From Cyclobacteriaceae bacterium (lineage in GTDB: Bacteria > Bacteroidota > Bacteroidia > Cytophagales > Cyclobacteriaceae): a DNA stretch of 64,000 nt. A model generated the notes under the pieces. The model was not told the origin of the DNA. It saw nothing but the letters and a program-made list of their open reading frames with translations, and did not search any database. Every line of letters begins with the position of its first letter. The first letter of the stretch is position 1. Shown here piece after piece: positions 34,046 through 42,297 of the stretch. The DNA lies in contig JAFIEV010000040.1 of assembly GCA_020832305.1 (NCBI GenBank), forward strand, positions 124,001 through 188,000, given 5' to 3'. A program made the position numbers and the translations under genes.

Positions 34046-35068
34046 CTATTTTATAAATATATCATACCAATGATTTATCCTTCCTTGGTTATAACCCCTT
34101 CTGAAACCGAAATTCTTAGCACTATTATGGGCTCTTATTTCCATTAAAGCTTGCCATTTTCTGGTATCTTTTCCACCTACTTGCAAAAGCAATTTATGAG
34201 CCCATCCATTTTTAAAGTCCCATGCATGTTGTCGCTCATGTATAAGGGTTTCCTTTAACTTCGTTAACGAAACCATATTTTTTGAATTAAATGTTAGGGT
34301 AGTATTTACCCCACCAGGATAATTTTTAGCTGCACTAGCAACAGATTCATTGGGTACTGTAATTTCTGCAAATTTGTTAGGCAACCTTTCAAATCGAATG
34401 TCTGTTATACCATTATCCAATAAATTGTACTCTCTGGCATAATGTAATACGGCATGTTTTCTACCACCCTCTGTTAAGTTTCCGAAAATTGAATTCCTTT
34501 CGAAAAAGGAGTTCTGAGCATTATTATATCCTTCTCTTGCACCCGAAACTCCTCCCATGATAGCACCAGTAATTGCCCCTTGTTTAAAACCGCTCCAAAA
34601 GGAACCCTGAGCCCCACCTGTCATGATCATATTTCCAAAACCTCCTCCTAATCCTCCAGAAGTGGCATAAAGACCCCCTTTTACTACTGCTCCGGGAACA
34701 GCACCATATACATTCGCTGATATCGAGTTCCATGCCATTCCAGCACCTGCGCCTGCTATGCCTGATATAGCACCAACCGCAGCGGACTTACCAAATTCTC
34801 CCAGATTCCAATTTCGAAGATTTCCATCCTGTACAAGTTTACTTCCTGTGTAGACTCCTCCATTGATCACAGCACCCCACAAGGCCGCATCAATGAAAGT
34901 CCCGATCCCCGGAAGTATAGCTGAGAACACAAACTCCCCATCAGGGTCCACCATCATCACGGGGTTATTCCCCATTCCTGTATAAGGAGAGGCGAATTGA
35001 TTTTGAGGGTCTACACCTAAAAACCTTACCTTTTGATCATAATAGGTATGTGTATTGAAATAGTTCAC
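34046..35068 (-). CDS. Orphan Rhs C-terminal tip 2 with HExxH metallopeptidase motif
   Basis: This 340-residue protein starts at GTG 35068, overlapping the preceding lipoprotein stop by four bases (GTGA), so it may be translated by coupling. It keeps about 18 residues ahead of the junction (THTYYDQKVRFLG) and then the shared junction (34934-35014). A Gly/Ala-rich linker (about 50-180) leads to a C-terminal domain with LKETLIHERQHAWDF, an HExxH zincin motif (HERQH), and MEIRAHNSA about 30 residues later, whose Glu could be a third ligand. I infer a zinc metallopeptidase toxin. The following lipoprotein (33560) is the candidate immunity gene. Confidence 0.82.
   Translation of the reverse strand: MNYFNTHTYYDQKVRFLGVDPQNQFASPYTGMGNNPVMMVDPDGEFVFSAILPGIGTFIDAALWGAVINGGVYTGSKLVQDGNLRNWNLGEFGKSAAVGAISGIAGAGAGMAWNSISANVYGAVPGAVVKGGLYATSGGLGGGFGNMIMTGGAQGSFWSGFKQGAITGAIMGGVSGAREGYNNAQNSFFERNSIFGNLTEGGRKHAVLHYAREYNLLDNGITDIRFERLPNKFAEITVPNESVASAAKNYPGGVNTTLTFNSKNMVSLTKLKETLIHERQHAWDFKNGWAHKLLLQVGGKDTRKWQALMEIRAHNSAKNFGFRRGYNQGRINHWYDIFIK
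34934..35014 (-). repeat. Rhs junction repeat, copy 2
   Basis: Encodes the same 27 residues as copies 1 and 3. The serine of FASPY is TCT here but AGC in copy 3, a change that needs more than one substitution. Confidence 0.92.
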
Positions 35069-35715
35069 TCCACCCTTTTAAAATACTCCTTTAAGGTTAA
35101 AGATACCAAAGAATCAAGAACTACCTGAGGTACCTGATACCTCAATCGCTCACCTCGCTCACTGAACACTTCTGTCCAGTAGGCTCGATTGTCCATGTAA
35201 ACCAGCGTATCATTTTGATAGATTGAAGTAACCAACTTGTATTCAAAACTATGCCTATCATTCCCCATGTACTCTACGAATGTGAGTCCACCACCACCTT
35301 CAATATTTCTGTATGTATAAGATGTTATGATCAAAGTAGGCTCTATAATTTTATTACAACATGAGAATTTGTCATTGTTTAGGCTTCTTTTTATGAAATT
35401 AAAGTCTTGGATTAGTAAACTTTCTCTATTGCTGCCACAAAAAGACAGGTTAAACGACCTTGAGTAAGATAGTCTTAAGGAGTTTAGAACATCTTCACGT
35501 ATTATTGAAATACTGCCCTTAGTGCTCCTTCCTATATTTGCTTCATGGCGAAACTTGACTTTAGCGATACAAATGCTTTCTGGTTTTTGGTATGATTTCA
35601 AAAACTTTCTTTCTTTCCTGTTAGCACGTGCATAGTAGTCGTCTAACATTAAAAAATTCTTACCACAAGAGCTCATAATCATGCCGAAAAATAGTAAAAG
35701 GTAAAACGCTTTCAT
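35065..35715 (-). CDS. Lipoprotein, proposed immunity protein of Rhs tip 1
   Basis: From the ATG at 35715 this is a 216-residue lipoprotein (MKAFYLLLFFGMIMSSC, Cys17). The start overlaps the stop of the Rhs gene by four bases (ATGA), which favours it over the upstream TTG/ATG options. The mature protein contains FLKSYQKPESICIAKVKF, IREDVLNSLRLSY, a C-rich piece FSCCNK and ends VLDSLVSLTLKEYFKRVE, similar to the ends of the 31779 and 29110 lipoproteins. Tight coupling on both sides (GTGA into tip 2) makes Rhs-lipoprotein-tip 2-lipoprotein a likely single transcript. Confidence 0.8.
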   Translation of the reverse strand: MKAFYLLLFFGMIMSSCGKNFLMLDDYYARANRKERKFLKSYQKPESICIAKVKFRHEANIGRSTKGSISIIREDVLNSLRLSYSRSFNLSFCGSNRESLLIQDFNFIKRSLNNDKFSCCNKIIEPTLIITSYTYRNIEGGGGLTFVEYMGNDRHSFEYKLVTSIYQNDTLVYMDNRAYWTEVFSERGERLRYQVPQVVLDSLVSLTLKEYFKRVE

Positions 35716-37247
35716 AGTCGTCCGTAAAACCAGAGATTCCACTTGAAATAATTTACCAAAGCTTTATTGCCATCGATCTTAAATCCATCGTAGCGTTTTT
35801 TAATCCATCCGTTAATTGCCCAATCGATCGCTTGGTATTCCATTCGCGCACCAAACGGAAATCTGCTAAAATCAGCTTCATCAGCAAAGAAGAATGAGCT
35901 TTGTTGGAATGCCCCACTGGCACCGCCCCACAGAAATAAATCCAAATGCCCGCCTTTGCGCTTTCTGAAGTCTTCTTCCTTAGTATAGGCAAAGTCGTAA
36001 GCATTGTTTTGAAGGCCGTATTTTATGAAATTGTCGCCGTGGTTCATCAGCGTTTTGGTGAAGATATTCTTGTTCTTAAACTTGACCAACGTGTTGACAC
36101 CTTCAGCTTCCTTAAACAGCGTATGCTTCCCCTTCACGGCTCCGTTCATTCCGACAAAGGTTGAAAGCGCCCCGCCCACAAATTCTTGCCCACCCTGATA
36201 ATCAAAGCTTGCACCATTCACAGCCCAAGTGCCCAGACCGCCTATTCCCATACCGATGAGCTTGCTTTCTGAACCATAGCCTATGGAGCCACCGGCAAAA
36301 CCTGCTGCAAAATCGCCAAGGGTATTCCATCCCAGACCTTCATCGGAATCGAAGTTGGAAATGGTGTTGATAGCTCCGCTCTTGAGCCCCGTGGTAATAC
36401 CTTTTGTTGATGTAGCCTTGCCCATCACTGTGGCAAACTTGGATGCTTTTGCAGCTTTACCAACACCTGCGGCAGCTTTTCCGGCAGCAGTTAAACCCTT
36501 GGCAACTTTTGCTGCTTTCAGTGCTACTACTGCTTTTTTAACTAAAAAAGCAGCTGCGACAAAAGCAAACTCCCCATCCGGATCCACCATCATCACGGGG
36601 TTATTCCCCATGCCTGTGTATGGACTGGCAAACTGGTTCTGGGGATCTACACCTAAAAACCGTCCTAACACCGGTTCCCGATACGCTGCACTATCGGGAC
36701 AGGCGTACATCCGGGCATGGAAGTCGTACACTTCCAGTGGGGAAATGCCATCATCGTACCAGTATTTGGTTTGATACATAAACCTATTGATATGGCTTAT
36801 ATCAGGATCTTTATAAGCCAATGGTTTAATAGGCAATCCGTAGGGATAGTAGTCGTCAATTTGCAATGCAGTTACCGCCGATCGACTCATGATAATAAAA
36901 TCATCGAAATAGATATTGACATCTTCCTTCCCTTCATTGCTCACATACACAAACAAATGACCTGCCTCGCTGGCCGTAAAATTGCTCTCTAATTTCTCCC
37001 AGTCGCCATTGGCCGATTTACTCACACGGGTAAAACCTACCACCGGATTTTTAAAATCTTCATCTACATTTAACTGCCAATTTGTACCATAGGAACCTGC
37101 TCGCTTTACTCGACTAAAAGGAGAATTATCAAATTCGACTTCAGCCCAGGGATTGACATCGGTCGCAACCTTATTGGAAGAATTGTTATAAAAATTGGTT
37201 AATCCATCCATATCACTTGAGTAGAAAGTACGATATTTATGCAGCAT
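35712..37247 (-). CDS. Truncated Rhs core with C-terminal tip 1
   Basis: A 511-residue Rhs-family fragment from the ATG at 37247. Residues about 30-65 (VEFDNSPFSRVKRAGSYGTNW) look like the front part of a Bacteroidota Rhs protein, whereas VGFTRVSKSANGDWEKLES, the YFDDF segment and YDFHARMY belong near the end, so the middle appears deleted. The core ends LGRFLGVDPQNQF..., the junction (36570-36650), and then a Gly/Ala-rich tip of about 300 residues related to tip 3. No signal peptide or export domain remains. Full Rhs proteins are normally over 1000 residues. I regard this as a relic of the array's parent gene, possibly still expressed. Confidence 0.8.
   Translation of the reverse strand: MLHKYRTFYSSDMDGLTNFYNNSSNKVATDVNPWAEVEFDNSPFSRVKRAGSYGTNWQLNVDEDFKNPVVGFTRVSKSANGDWEKLESNFTASEAGHLFVYVSNEGKEDVNIYFDDFIIMSRSAVTALQIDDYYPYGLPIKPLAYKDPDISHINRFMYQTKYWYDDGISPLEVYDFHARMYACPDSAAYREPVLGRFLGVDPQNQFASPYTGMGNNPVMMVDPDGEFAFVAAAFLVKKAVVALKAAKVAKGLTAAGKAAAGVGKAAKASKFATVMGKATSTKGITTGLKSGAINTISNFDSDEGLGWNTLGDFAAGFAGGSIGYGSESKLIGMGIGGLGTWAVNGASFDYQGGQEFVGGALSTFVGMNGAVKGKHTLFKEAEGVNTLVKFKNKNIFTKTLMNHGDNFIKYGLQNNAYDFAYTKEEDFRKRKGGHLDLFLWGGASGAFQQSSFFFADEADFSRFPFGARMEYQAIDWAINGWIKKRYDGFKIDGNKALVNYFKWNLWFYGRL
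36570..36650 (-). repeat. Rhs junction repeat, copy 1
   Basis: The copy within the Rhs core-bearing gene. It encodes the identical 27-residue peptide and is the only one preceded by a longer core (RMYACPDSAAYREPVLGRFLG). Confidence 0.92.
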
Positions 37248-37253
37248 ACACAA

Positions 37254-37765
37254 TTATAACTGAGCAGGATAACAAAGGAACAACATTGTTTCTGCACTTA
37301 TCTTTACATAATAAATGCAAATATTCAATACCTGATCACTATCGCCTCCTATTCATTTTTCGTCTATTTATTTGAAATGAAAAAAATTATAGCTGCGAAG
37401 ATGTAATCATTTCATATAGTTGACAAAGCTGAAATTATCATTTAAAAGTGTTTCATTGCTTATTTTTCAGTTGTCATGGCAGCAAACGCATTTTTTAAGT
37501 GAAGAAGAAAATAATTTTTAGAGGCATTTGTCAATGCTCATATACTATCTAATACCCATCATCAAAAATTAATTGCATGCATATAACATCTAAATATTGA
37601 ATATAATTCACAATAATGCAAACATTTTGAAAAATATATTTCAACAAATTAGCAAATGTTAACAATTCACAAATCGAAATCCTGTATGCCATTAATCAGG
37701 TTTAAATTATCTGGTTACCGACCAATGATCATAGACTGGTGGATGAGTTCTTCTTAGTCGCTAAA
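37254..37765. other. AT-rich region upstream of the Rhs fragment
   Basis: About 510 bases, strongly AT-rich, without a credible gene. A full Rhs gene would have its 5' half here on the minus strand, but no Rhs peptide is visible in any frame, and TAA closes the Rhs frame at 37254. Any promoter for the Rhs array should lie here. Confidence 0.5.
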
Positions 37766-38065
37766 TTACTTATATTCAAAGTCCTGTTTTTTTATCTCCC
37801 CTTTCTTCCTGCTCAACATCTGCCTGACTTTATCGAACTCTTCTTTCAGCTTTGATTTCTCCTTGACCGACTCCCTTTCGCTTATCTGCAACAGGCTGTA
37901 CCTGGCTTTGATTTCCTCATGGCTCTCTGATAATTCCTCAAATCGTCTGCGATATTCCTGGGTAGATCGCTCCAAGGCATGAATCTTTTCTTCCTCCTGC
38001 ATTTTCTTCTACCTGTACTTCTTTTCAAACAAGGCAGCATACTGTTGTTGAAATGGTTGGAGGCC
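37766..38065 (-). pseudogene. Coiled-coil protein fragment
   Basis: The minus strand reads GLQPFQQQYAALFEKKYR, a TAG at 38009-38011, then KKMQEEEKIHALERSTQEYR and a charged heptad-type helix to the stop at 37766. The frame is closed on both sides (TAA at 38066). Only a coiled coil is present, with no domain that names a family; it may come from a transposase N terminus or a phage or filament protein. The open part from ATG 38002 is 78 residues. Confidence 0.45.
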
Positions 38066-38159
38066 TTATACAACACTGTGAATTCGGGAGTAAAGGTGGT
38101 CCTTGCGGGTTGGGAGGCCGCCTTGAACAGTCTCAGGTTAATCCTGATATCATTACATA

Positions 38160-40562
38160 TTATTGCTTAACAATTTGCAGGGAAATCTCCTTCCCTGCTG
38201 ATAACCTGAGTTTTTGCTTTCTATCAAATACCTCGAGTTCAATAGTTTGATTTTTGGCTGAAAGCAGCACAACATTTACCGTGTTGCTTTCCCATTTCAA
38301 ACTTTTAACTTCGATCTGACCTCTGCAAAGCACTCCTTGTATTTCGCCCGAAGGCCAAATTTCAGGCAGTGCCGGCAGCAACCTGATCCTTCCGCTTTCT
38401 GAAGCAACCAGGGCTTTAATGATAACAGCCGGCATCCCTCCACTGATATCCATATTAAACAATGATTTGTGATTGTGCATAGATGCGAGGTTGTCGAGCC
38501 AGAAGCGGTTGACCAGATGCTTCAGACATTCATGAACAATCTCGCCATCTCCAAGACTCGCCCCAACCAGTGCAAGCTGAACAAGGCCAAAAGACATAAA
38601 CCCCCTTTGATCCTCTCGCCAATGCTTATCCAATCGATAATGAATGCTTTTTTTAAACGCTTCAATCAAGGTTGGATTCGAGGCAATTTCTTCAAGCATC
38701 ATGCCATGATAGAGTTCATAAAACTGAGATGAGTGCCAATGCAGATCATTGTTGTCGAGTCTTGGTGTAAGCCACTCTTTAATAAATCCATGCTCATCGG
38801 TCATATATGCCGGCATTTTTGAAAGCATTGTTTGCCATGTAGGAACCCTTTCTCTGTTCATGCCCAGCTCACGAGACGCACTTATGAGGTTTCTGAACAG
38901 CTCTTTGGCCATAACCACTTCTGAGGTGGCATTGTAAGAACCCTGAGAATTGCTGTTCCCCGGAGTATTCTCTGGTGACTGCGTAGGTGAAAATATAAAC
39001 TTACCATCAGCACCTTCGTACAGATAATCTTCAAAGAATACCGCGCATTTCTCCATAAAAGGTATTGCGCGTTCGGCAAGAAATTTCTTATCCCCGGTAT
39101 ACAGGTAATAATCATAAAAAAATGAAGCGGCCCATGCTGCCCCACCTACCCAAAAGCCCCCGGCAAAGGATGGGTTCAATGCATTGTTGTATCCATGCGT
39201 AGTGGTTCTGGAAGGTAAAACAATGCCTCTTGCGCCAAAAAGATGCTTTGCATTTATTTCCATCCAGGGAATTAAACTTTCTATATAGTTAATATAGGCA
39301 AGCATAAGCTCCGGGGTATTGCCTTTCAACATACTCGCTATGGCTGAAGGGACATTGCCATTATGGGTATAGTCACTGGCCCAATCGGGAACATAGGTGC
39401 CTGCCCAATTACCCTGTAAATTGGGTGGGAGCTCGCCGGTGCTTGAAATAATGTTGTACCGGCCGGCATCAAATTGTTTTTCAATAAGTGCAGGGTTTAA
39501 ATGATCATTGGTTGAAATTTTATGAAGCGCTTCTGTAGTCAGTTGGTGATCCGCTCCTCCTCCAAGATCGAGCTTTACCCGCTTAAACAATTCCCCGTGG
39601 ATACGGGCATGCCGGTTCAGCAAAAGGTCGTAGTTGCTTTCCAAAGTCTTACATCGCTGTTGCATGGCCTCCATCTTCGACTGATCGGGGTCGTAAAGCA
39701 GGGCAATGTCGATCAATACCAATATTTCATCAGCCTCTTCGATAATCATGCGATCGCGCACTGTTTTTACCGTACCTCCTTTTACCTCTACCTGCGCCAA
39801 TCCTTCCAGGGCATGGATACTTCCGGGATAAGCATGAGAAAACCTGTTTTTAAAAGACAGATAATTGTCATTGGCCTTTATTTCAACATCAGTAATATGT
39901 GAAGCAGCTCTTACAACAGAACCTTCAATATATTTATAATCAAGCTTGTTATCCGGAATTCTTCTGCGAAGTCTCAATTCACAATTCACAATTCCTGGCT
40001 CCGATCCTTTCATCTGCATTATCGCGATCCCGTCTGCCCGGGATACAAAGAGCTTTCTCTCATAGCTTCCATGCTTATCACTCCATTGAACAACAGCTTC
40101 TCCTGTTTCAAAATTAACTGAACGTAAATAATCTCTGATTTCCTTGTCAGTATTCATCAGTATTTTCAGATCAAATGCTGGAACAAAAGGGTCGGGATAC
40201 ATAAATCCTGTCTGTCCAGATAGATCAAATTGCAGTTGGGTTGCTTGTTTATACTTTCCATCGGCAATAAGCTTTCGGATTTCAAACAACCGGGCCGATT
40301 GATCTGGTGGCATAAGGGGAGCGCCCATTGGTAAAAACAGCCTTTCGTGAGTAAAAATGATGGTTTCGTCAAGCGGCTGGCTGAACACGTTGGCGCCGAT
40401 GGTGCCGTTTCCCGATAATAAACCCTGCTCCCAGGTTTCGGCAGGCTCTGAACTGATAAAGCCGCGATCCGGAGCTTTGATTTGCCCTACTGCCATGGGA
40501 TTTAAAAACAATACACATCCGGAAAGCAGTATTACTGAAAAGAAAAAAACTACTTTTCTCAT
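38160..40562 (-). CDS. GH95 alpha-L-fucosidase/alpha-L-galactosidase
   Basis: This 800-residue enzyme starts at the ATG at 40562; a TTG four codons earlier overlaps the sulfatase stop but is not needed. The signal (MRKVVFFFSVILLSGC...MAVGQ) allows lipoprotein or ordinary export. A beta-sandwich N domain (ETWEQGLLSGNGTIGANVF) precedes an (alpha/alpha)6 barrel. GH95 inverting enzymes use a Glu in SPSTSPEN and Asn residues as base system; here TQSPENTPG places Glu531, and YTHNGN supplies the Asn pair. It should remove terminal alpha-1,2-linked L-fucose or L-galactose. It forms an operon with the sulfatase upstream, so the substrate may be a sulfated fucan or galactan. Its 3' end is duplicated at 26124. 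Confidence 0.93.
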   Translation of the reverse strand: MRKVVFFFSVILLSGCVLFLNPMAVGQIKAPDRGFISSEPAETWEQGLLSGNGTIGANVFSQPLDETIIFTHERLFLPMGAPLMPPDQSARLFEIRKLIADGKYKQATQLQFDLSGQTGFMYPDPFVPAFDLKILMNTDKEIRDYLRSVNFETGEAVVQWSDKHGSYERKLFVSRADGIAIMQMKGSEPGIVNCELRLRRRIPDNKLDYKYIEGSVVRAASHITDVEIKANDNYLSFKNRFSHAYPGSIHALEGLAQVEVKGGTVKTVRDRMIIEEADEILVLIDIALLYDPDQSKMEAMQQRCKTLESNYDLLLNRHARIHGELFKRVKLDLGGGADHQLTTEALHKISTNDHLNPALIEKQFDAGRYNIISSTGELPPNLQGNWAGTYVPDWASDYTHNGNVPSAIASMLKGNTPELMLAYINYIESLIPWMEINAKHLFGARGIVLPSRTTTHGYNNALNPSFAGGFWVGGAAWAASFFYDYYLYTGDKKFLAERAIPFMEKCAVFFEDYLYEGADGKFIFSPTQSPENTPGNSNSQGSYNATSEVVMAKELFRNLISASRELGMNRERVPTWQTMLSKMPAYMTDEHGFIKEWLTPRLDNNDLHWHSSQFYELYHGMMLEEIASNPTLIEAFKKSIHYRLDKHWREDQRGFMSFGLVQLALVGASLGDGEIVHECLKHLVNRFWLDNLASMHNHKSLFNMDISGGMPAVIIKALVASESGRIRLLPALPEIWPSGEIQGVLCRGQIEVKSLKWESNTVNVVLLSAKNQTIELEVFDRKQKLRLSAGKEISLQIVKQ

Positions 40563-40570
40563 TGCATTTT

Positions 40571-42037
40571 TCAATCTGTTTTTCTTTTTGAAGGCATTCT
40601 GGCCTGGGTTTCAGAAAGCCATGTCATCAACTTATTTTTGAGATAATCTGCTTTTTGTACTTCAACCTTTGCCAGATCATTTCTTTCTCCGATATCCTCA
40701 GAAAGGTTATAAAGCTCTATTCTGTTATCTTCATAAAAATAGATCAATTTCCAGCCATCTTCCTGTATGACAGAGCCCGGGTTTCCCCCCTGATTGCCAT
40801 AGTGAGGATAATGCCAGTATATGGCATCCCTCGAAAAATCAGAGGCTTTTCCTGTCAGCAGCGGGGCAAAACTCAGGCCATCCATTTCTCCATTCCCTTT
40901 AAATGAATCCTTTAAGCCTGCCAGTTCGATAAGTGTCGGGTAAAAATCTATGGAAATCAGAGGCGTATTGCTTTCCCTTCCTTCTGGTATGGTTCCTTTC
41001 CATGAAACCAGGAGTGGCACTCTGATGCCCCCTTCATATAGCCATCCTTTACCTGCCCTCAAGGGTAAATTTGATGTGGGCTGGCCTTCAGAAGTAGATA
41101 ATCCACCATTGTCTGAAAAAAACATAATAATGGTATTATCGGTGAGCTTATTTTTCTCCAGGCTTTCCAATACCATTCCAACGGCATGGTCCATCGCTTC
41201 GACCATCCCTGCATAGACGGCATGTGCCTGTGTGGTGCGGTTTGTATTGGCATATTCCGGCTCAAATTGATCAGTGAGGTTCATTTTGGCTCTTTTTCGC
41301 AGGTACTTAAGTTCCAAAGCTTCTGTGGTCATCAATGGAGTATGCACAGAATAGAAAGAAAGGTAAGCAAAAAAAGGATTGTCTTTATTCTTTTCTATAA
41401 ATGACGCCGTTTCCTGACCCAGTCTTAACGGAAGATATTCACCTTCGGGACCATTTTCCATTCTAGGGTTGTTGTATGGAGAAAAGAATTTATTGCCAGT
41501 ACTTGGGGCTCCTCTGTTATTGCCACCAATATTGATGTCAAATCCCTGATGTTCAGGCCAGTACTCCTCCGATTCACCGAGGTGCCATTTTCCGGCAAAA
41601 AATGTTTTGTAACCAGCGTCCTTAAAAGCTTCTGCAAGGGTATATTCTTCCAGGGCAAGATTGGGTGAGTATTCTGCAGGAATCAGTGGCTTATTCCTTG
41701 TCCAGTGATTCTGATAATTCCAGGGTTGCGGGGCTCCAAACCAGTCGGTGTGATACAATTTGGATGGATATTTTCCTGTCATAATACTGGCTCGTGTGGG
41801 TGAACATACCGGAGACGCGGTATAAGCATTGTTAAATTTAGTGCCCATGGCGGCCAGCTTATCTATGTTTGGTGTTTCATAGAAGGAACTGCCATAGACT
41901 GCTGCATCCATCCAGCCATAATCATCTACAAGAATGAACAGTACATTGGGCTTTTCTTTTCGCTGCGCAAAGCCCTGTAAGCAAGTGAAAAATAGAATGG
42001 TGAAAACCAATAATTGAAAAATTTTTGACATAGCCAT
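40571..42037 (-). CDS. Formylglycine sulfatase, family S1
   Basis: This 488-residue exported enzyme has a signal peptide to about residue 24 (LQGFAQ). The metal-binding start NVLFILVDDYGWMD is followed by the formylglycine motif CSPTRASIMTG with Cys78, TFFAGKWHLG, FFSDNGG and YWHYPHYGNQGG near the end. Cys78 must be oxidised by a formylglycine-generating enzyme; none is encoded in this window. The family removes sulfate esters from carbohydrates with Ca2+. The target sugar and position cannot be read from the sequence. It is divergent from the regulator at 42298 across 260 bases and is probably cotranscribed with GH95. Confidence 0.95.
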   Translation of the reverse strand: MAMSKIFQLLVFTILFFTCLQGFAQRKEKPNVLFILVDDYGWMDAAVYGSSFYETPNIDKLAAMGTKFNNAYTASPVCSPTRASIMTGKYPSKLYHTDWFGAPQPWNYQNHWTRNKPLIPAEYSPNLALEEYTLAEAFKDAGYKTFFAGKWHLGESEEYWPEHQGFDINIGGNNRGAPSTGNKFFSPYNNPRMENGPEGEYLPLRLGQETASFIEKNKDNPFFAYLSFYSVHTPLMTTEALELKYLRKRAKMNLTDQFEPEYANTNRTTQAHAVYAGMVEAMDHAVGMVLESLEKNKLTDNTIIMFFSDNGGLSTSEGQPTSNLPLRAGKGWLYEGGIRVPLLVSWKGTIPEGRESNTPLISIDFYPTLIELAGLKDSFKGNGEMDGLSFAPLLTGKASDFSRDAIYWHYPHYGNQGGNPGSVIQEDGWKLIYFYEDNRIELYNLSEDIGERNDLAKVEVQKADYLKNKLMTWLSETQARMPSKRKTD

Positions 42038-42233
42038 TGAAGATCTGGTTTTTGGATCAAGATATATTTATTTTATAATTCGATCAATCTTTCTACATCC
42101 TGAAATGGGGTATTGAATGAATATACCTACAGCTTGACCGATTAGACCCCAATATAATATAATATCAGGTTTAATTTGCTATTGTATATGCACAACACAA
42201 ATCATCCGGGATACCGGTTTTATACTTTATAAA

Positions 42234-42254
42234 ATTGTTTTCAACGAAAACAAT
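42234..42254. promoter_or_regulatory. Perfect palindrome upstream of the regulator gene
   Basis: ATTGTTTTC (42234-42242) and GAAAACAAT (42246-42254) form a perfect 9-bp inverted repeat around a 3-base centre. It lies 43 bases before the ATG of the hybrid regulator in the divergent spacer with the sulfatase gene. It could be an operator for the AraC-type regulator or a 5' leader hairpin. Confidence 0.5.
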
Positions 42255-42297
42255 ACAAAATTACTGGTAAATTAGTAAGTGCGTTTGAATCAACGAT

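Noticed and set aside
35715-35742. Longer starts for the lipoproteins at 35742 and 32504 and for the GH95, Rhs and third sulfatase genes
   Set aside because: The longer frames use TTG or spoil the signal peptide and overlap upstream coding sequence; the internal ATG gives a proper signal and close coupling.
37766-38065. Coiled-coil fragment as an IS66-type transposase
   Set aside because: The visible sequence is only a generic coiled coil; no DDE or zinc-finger motif supports a transposase.
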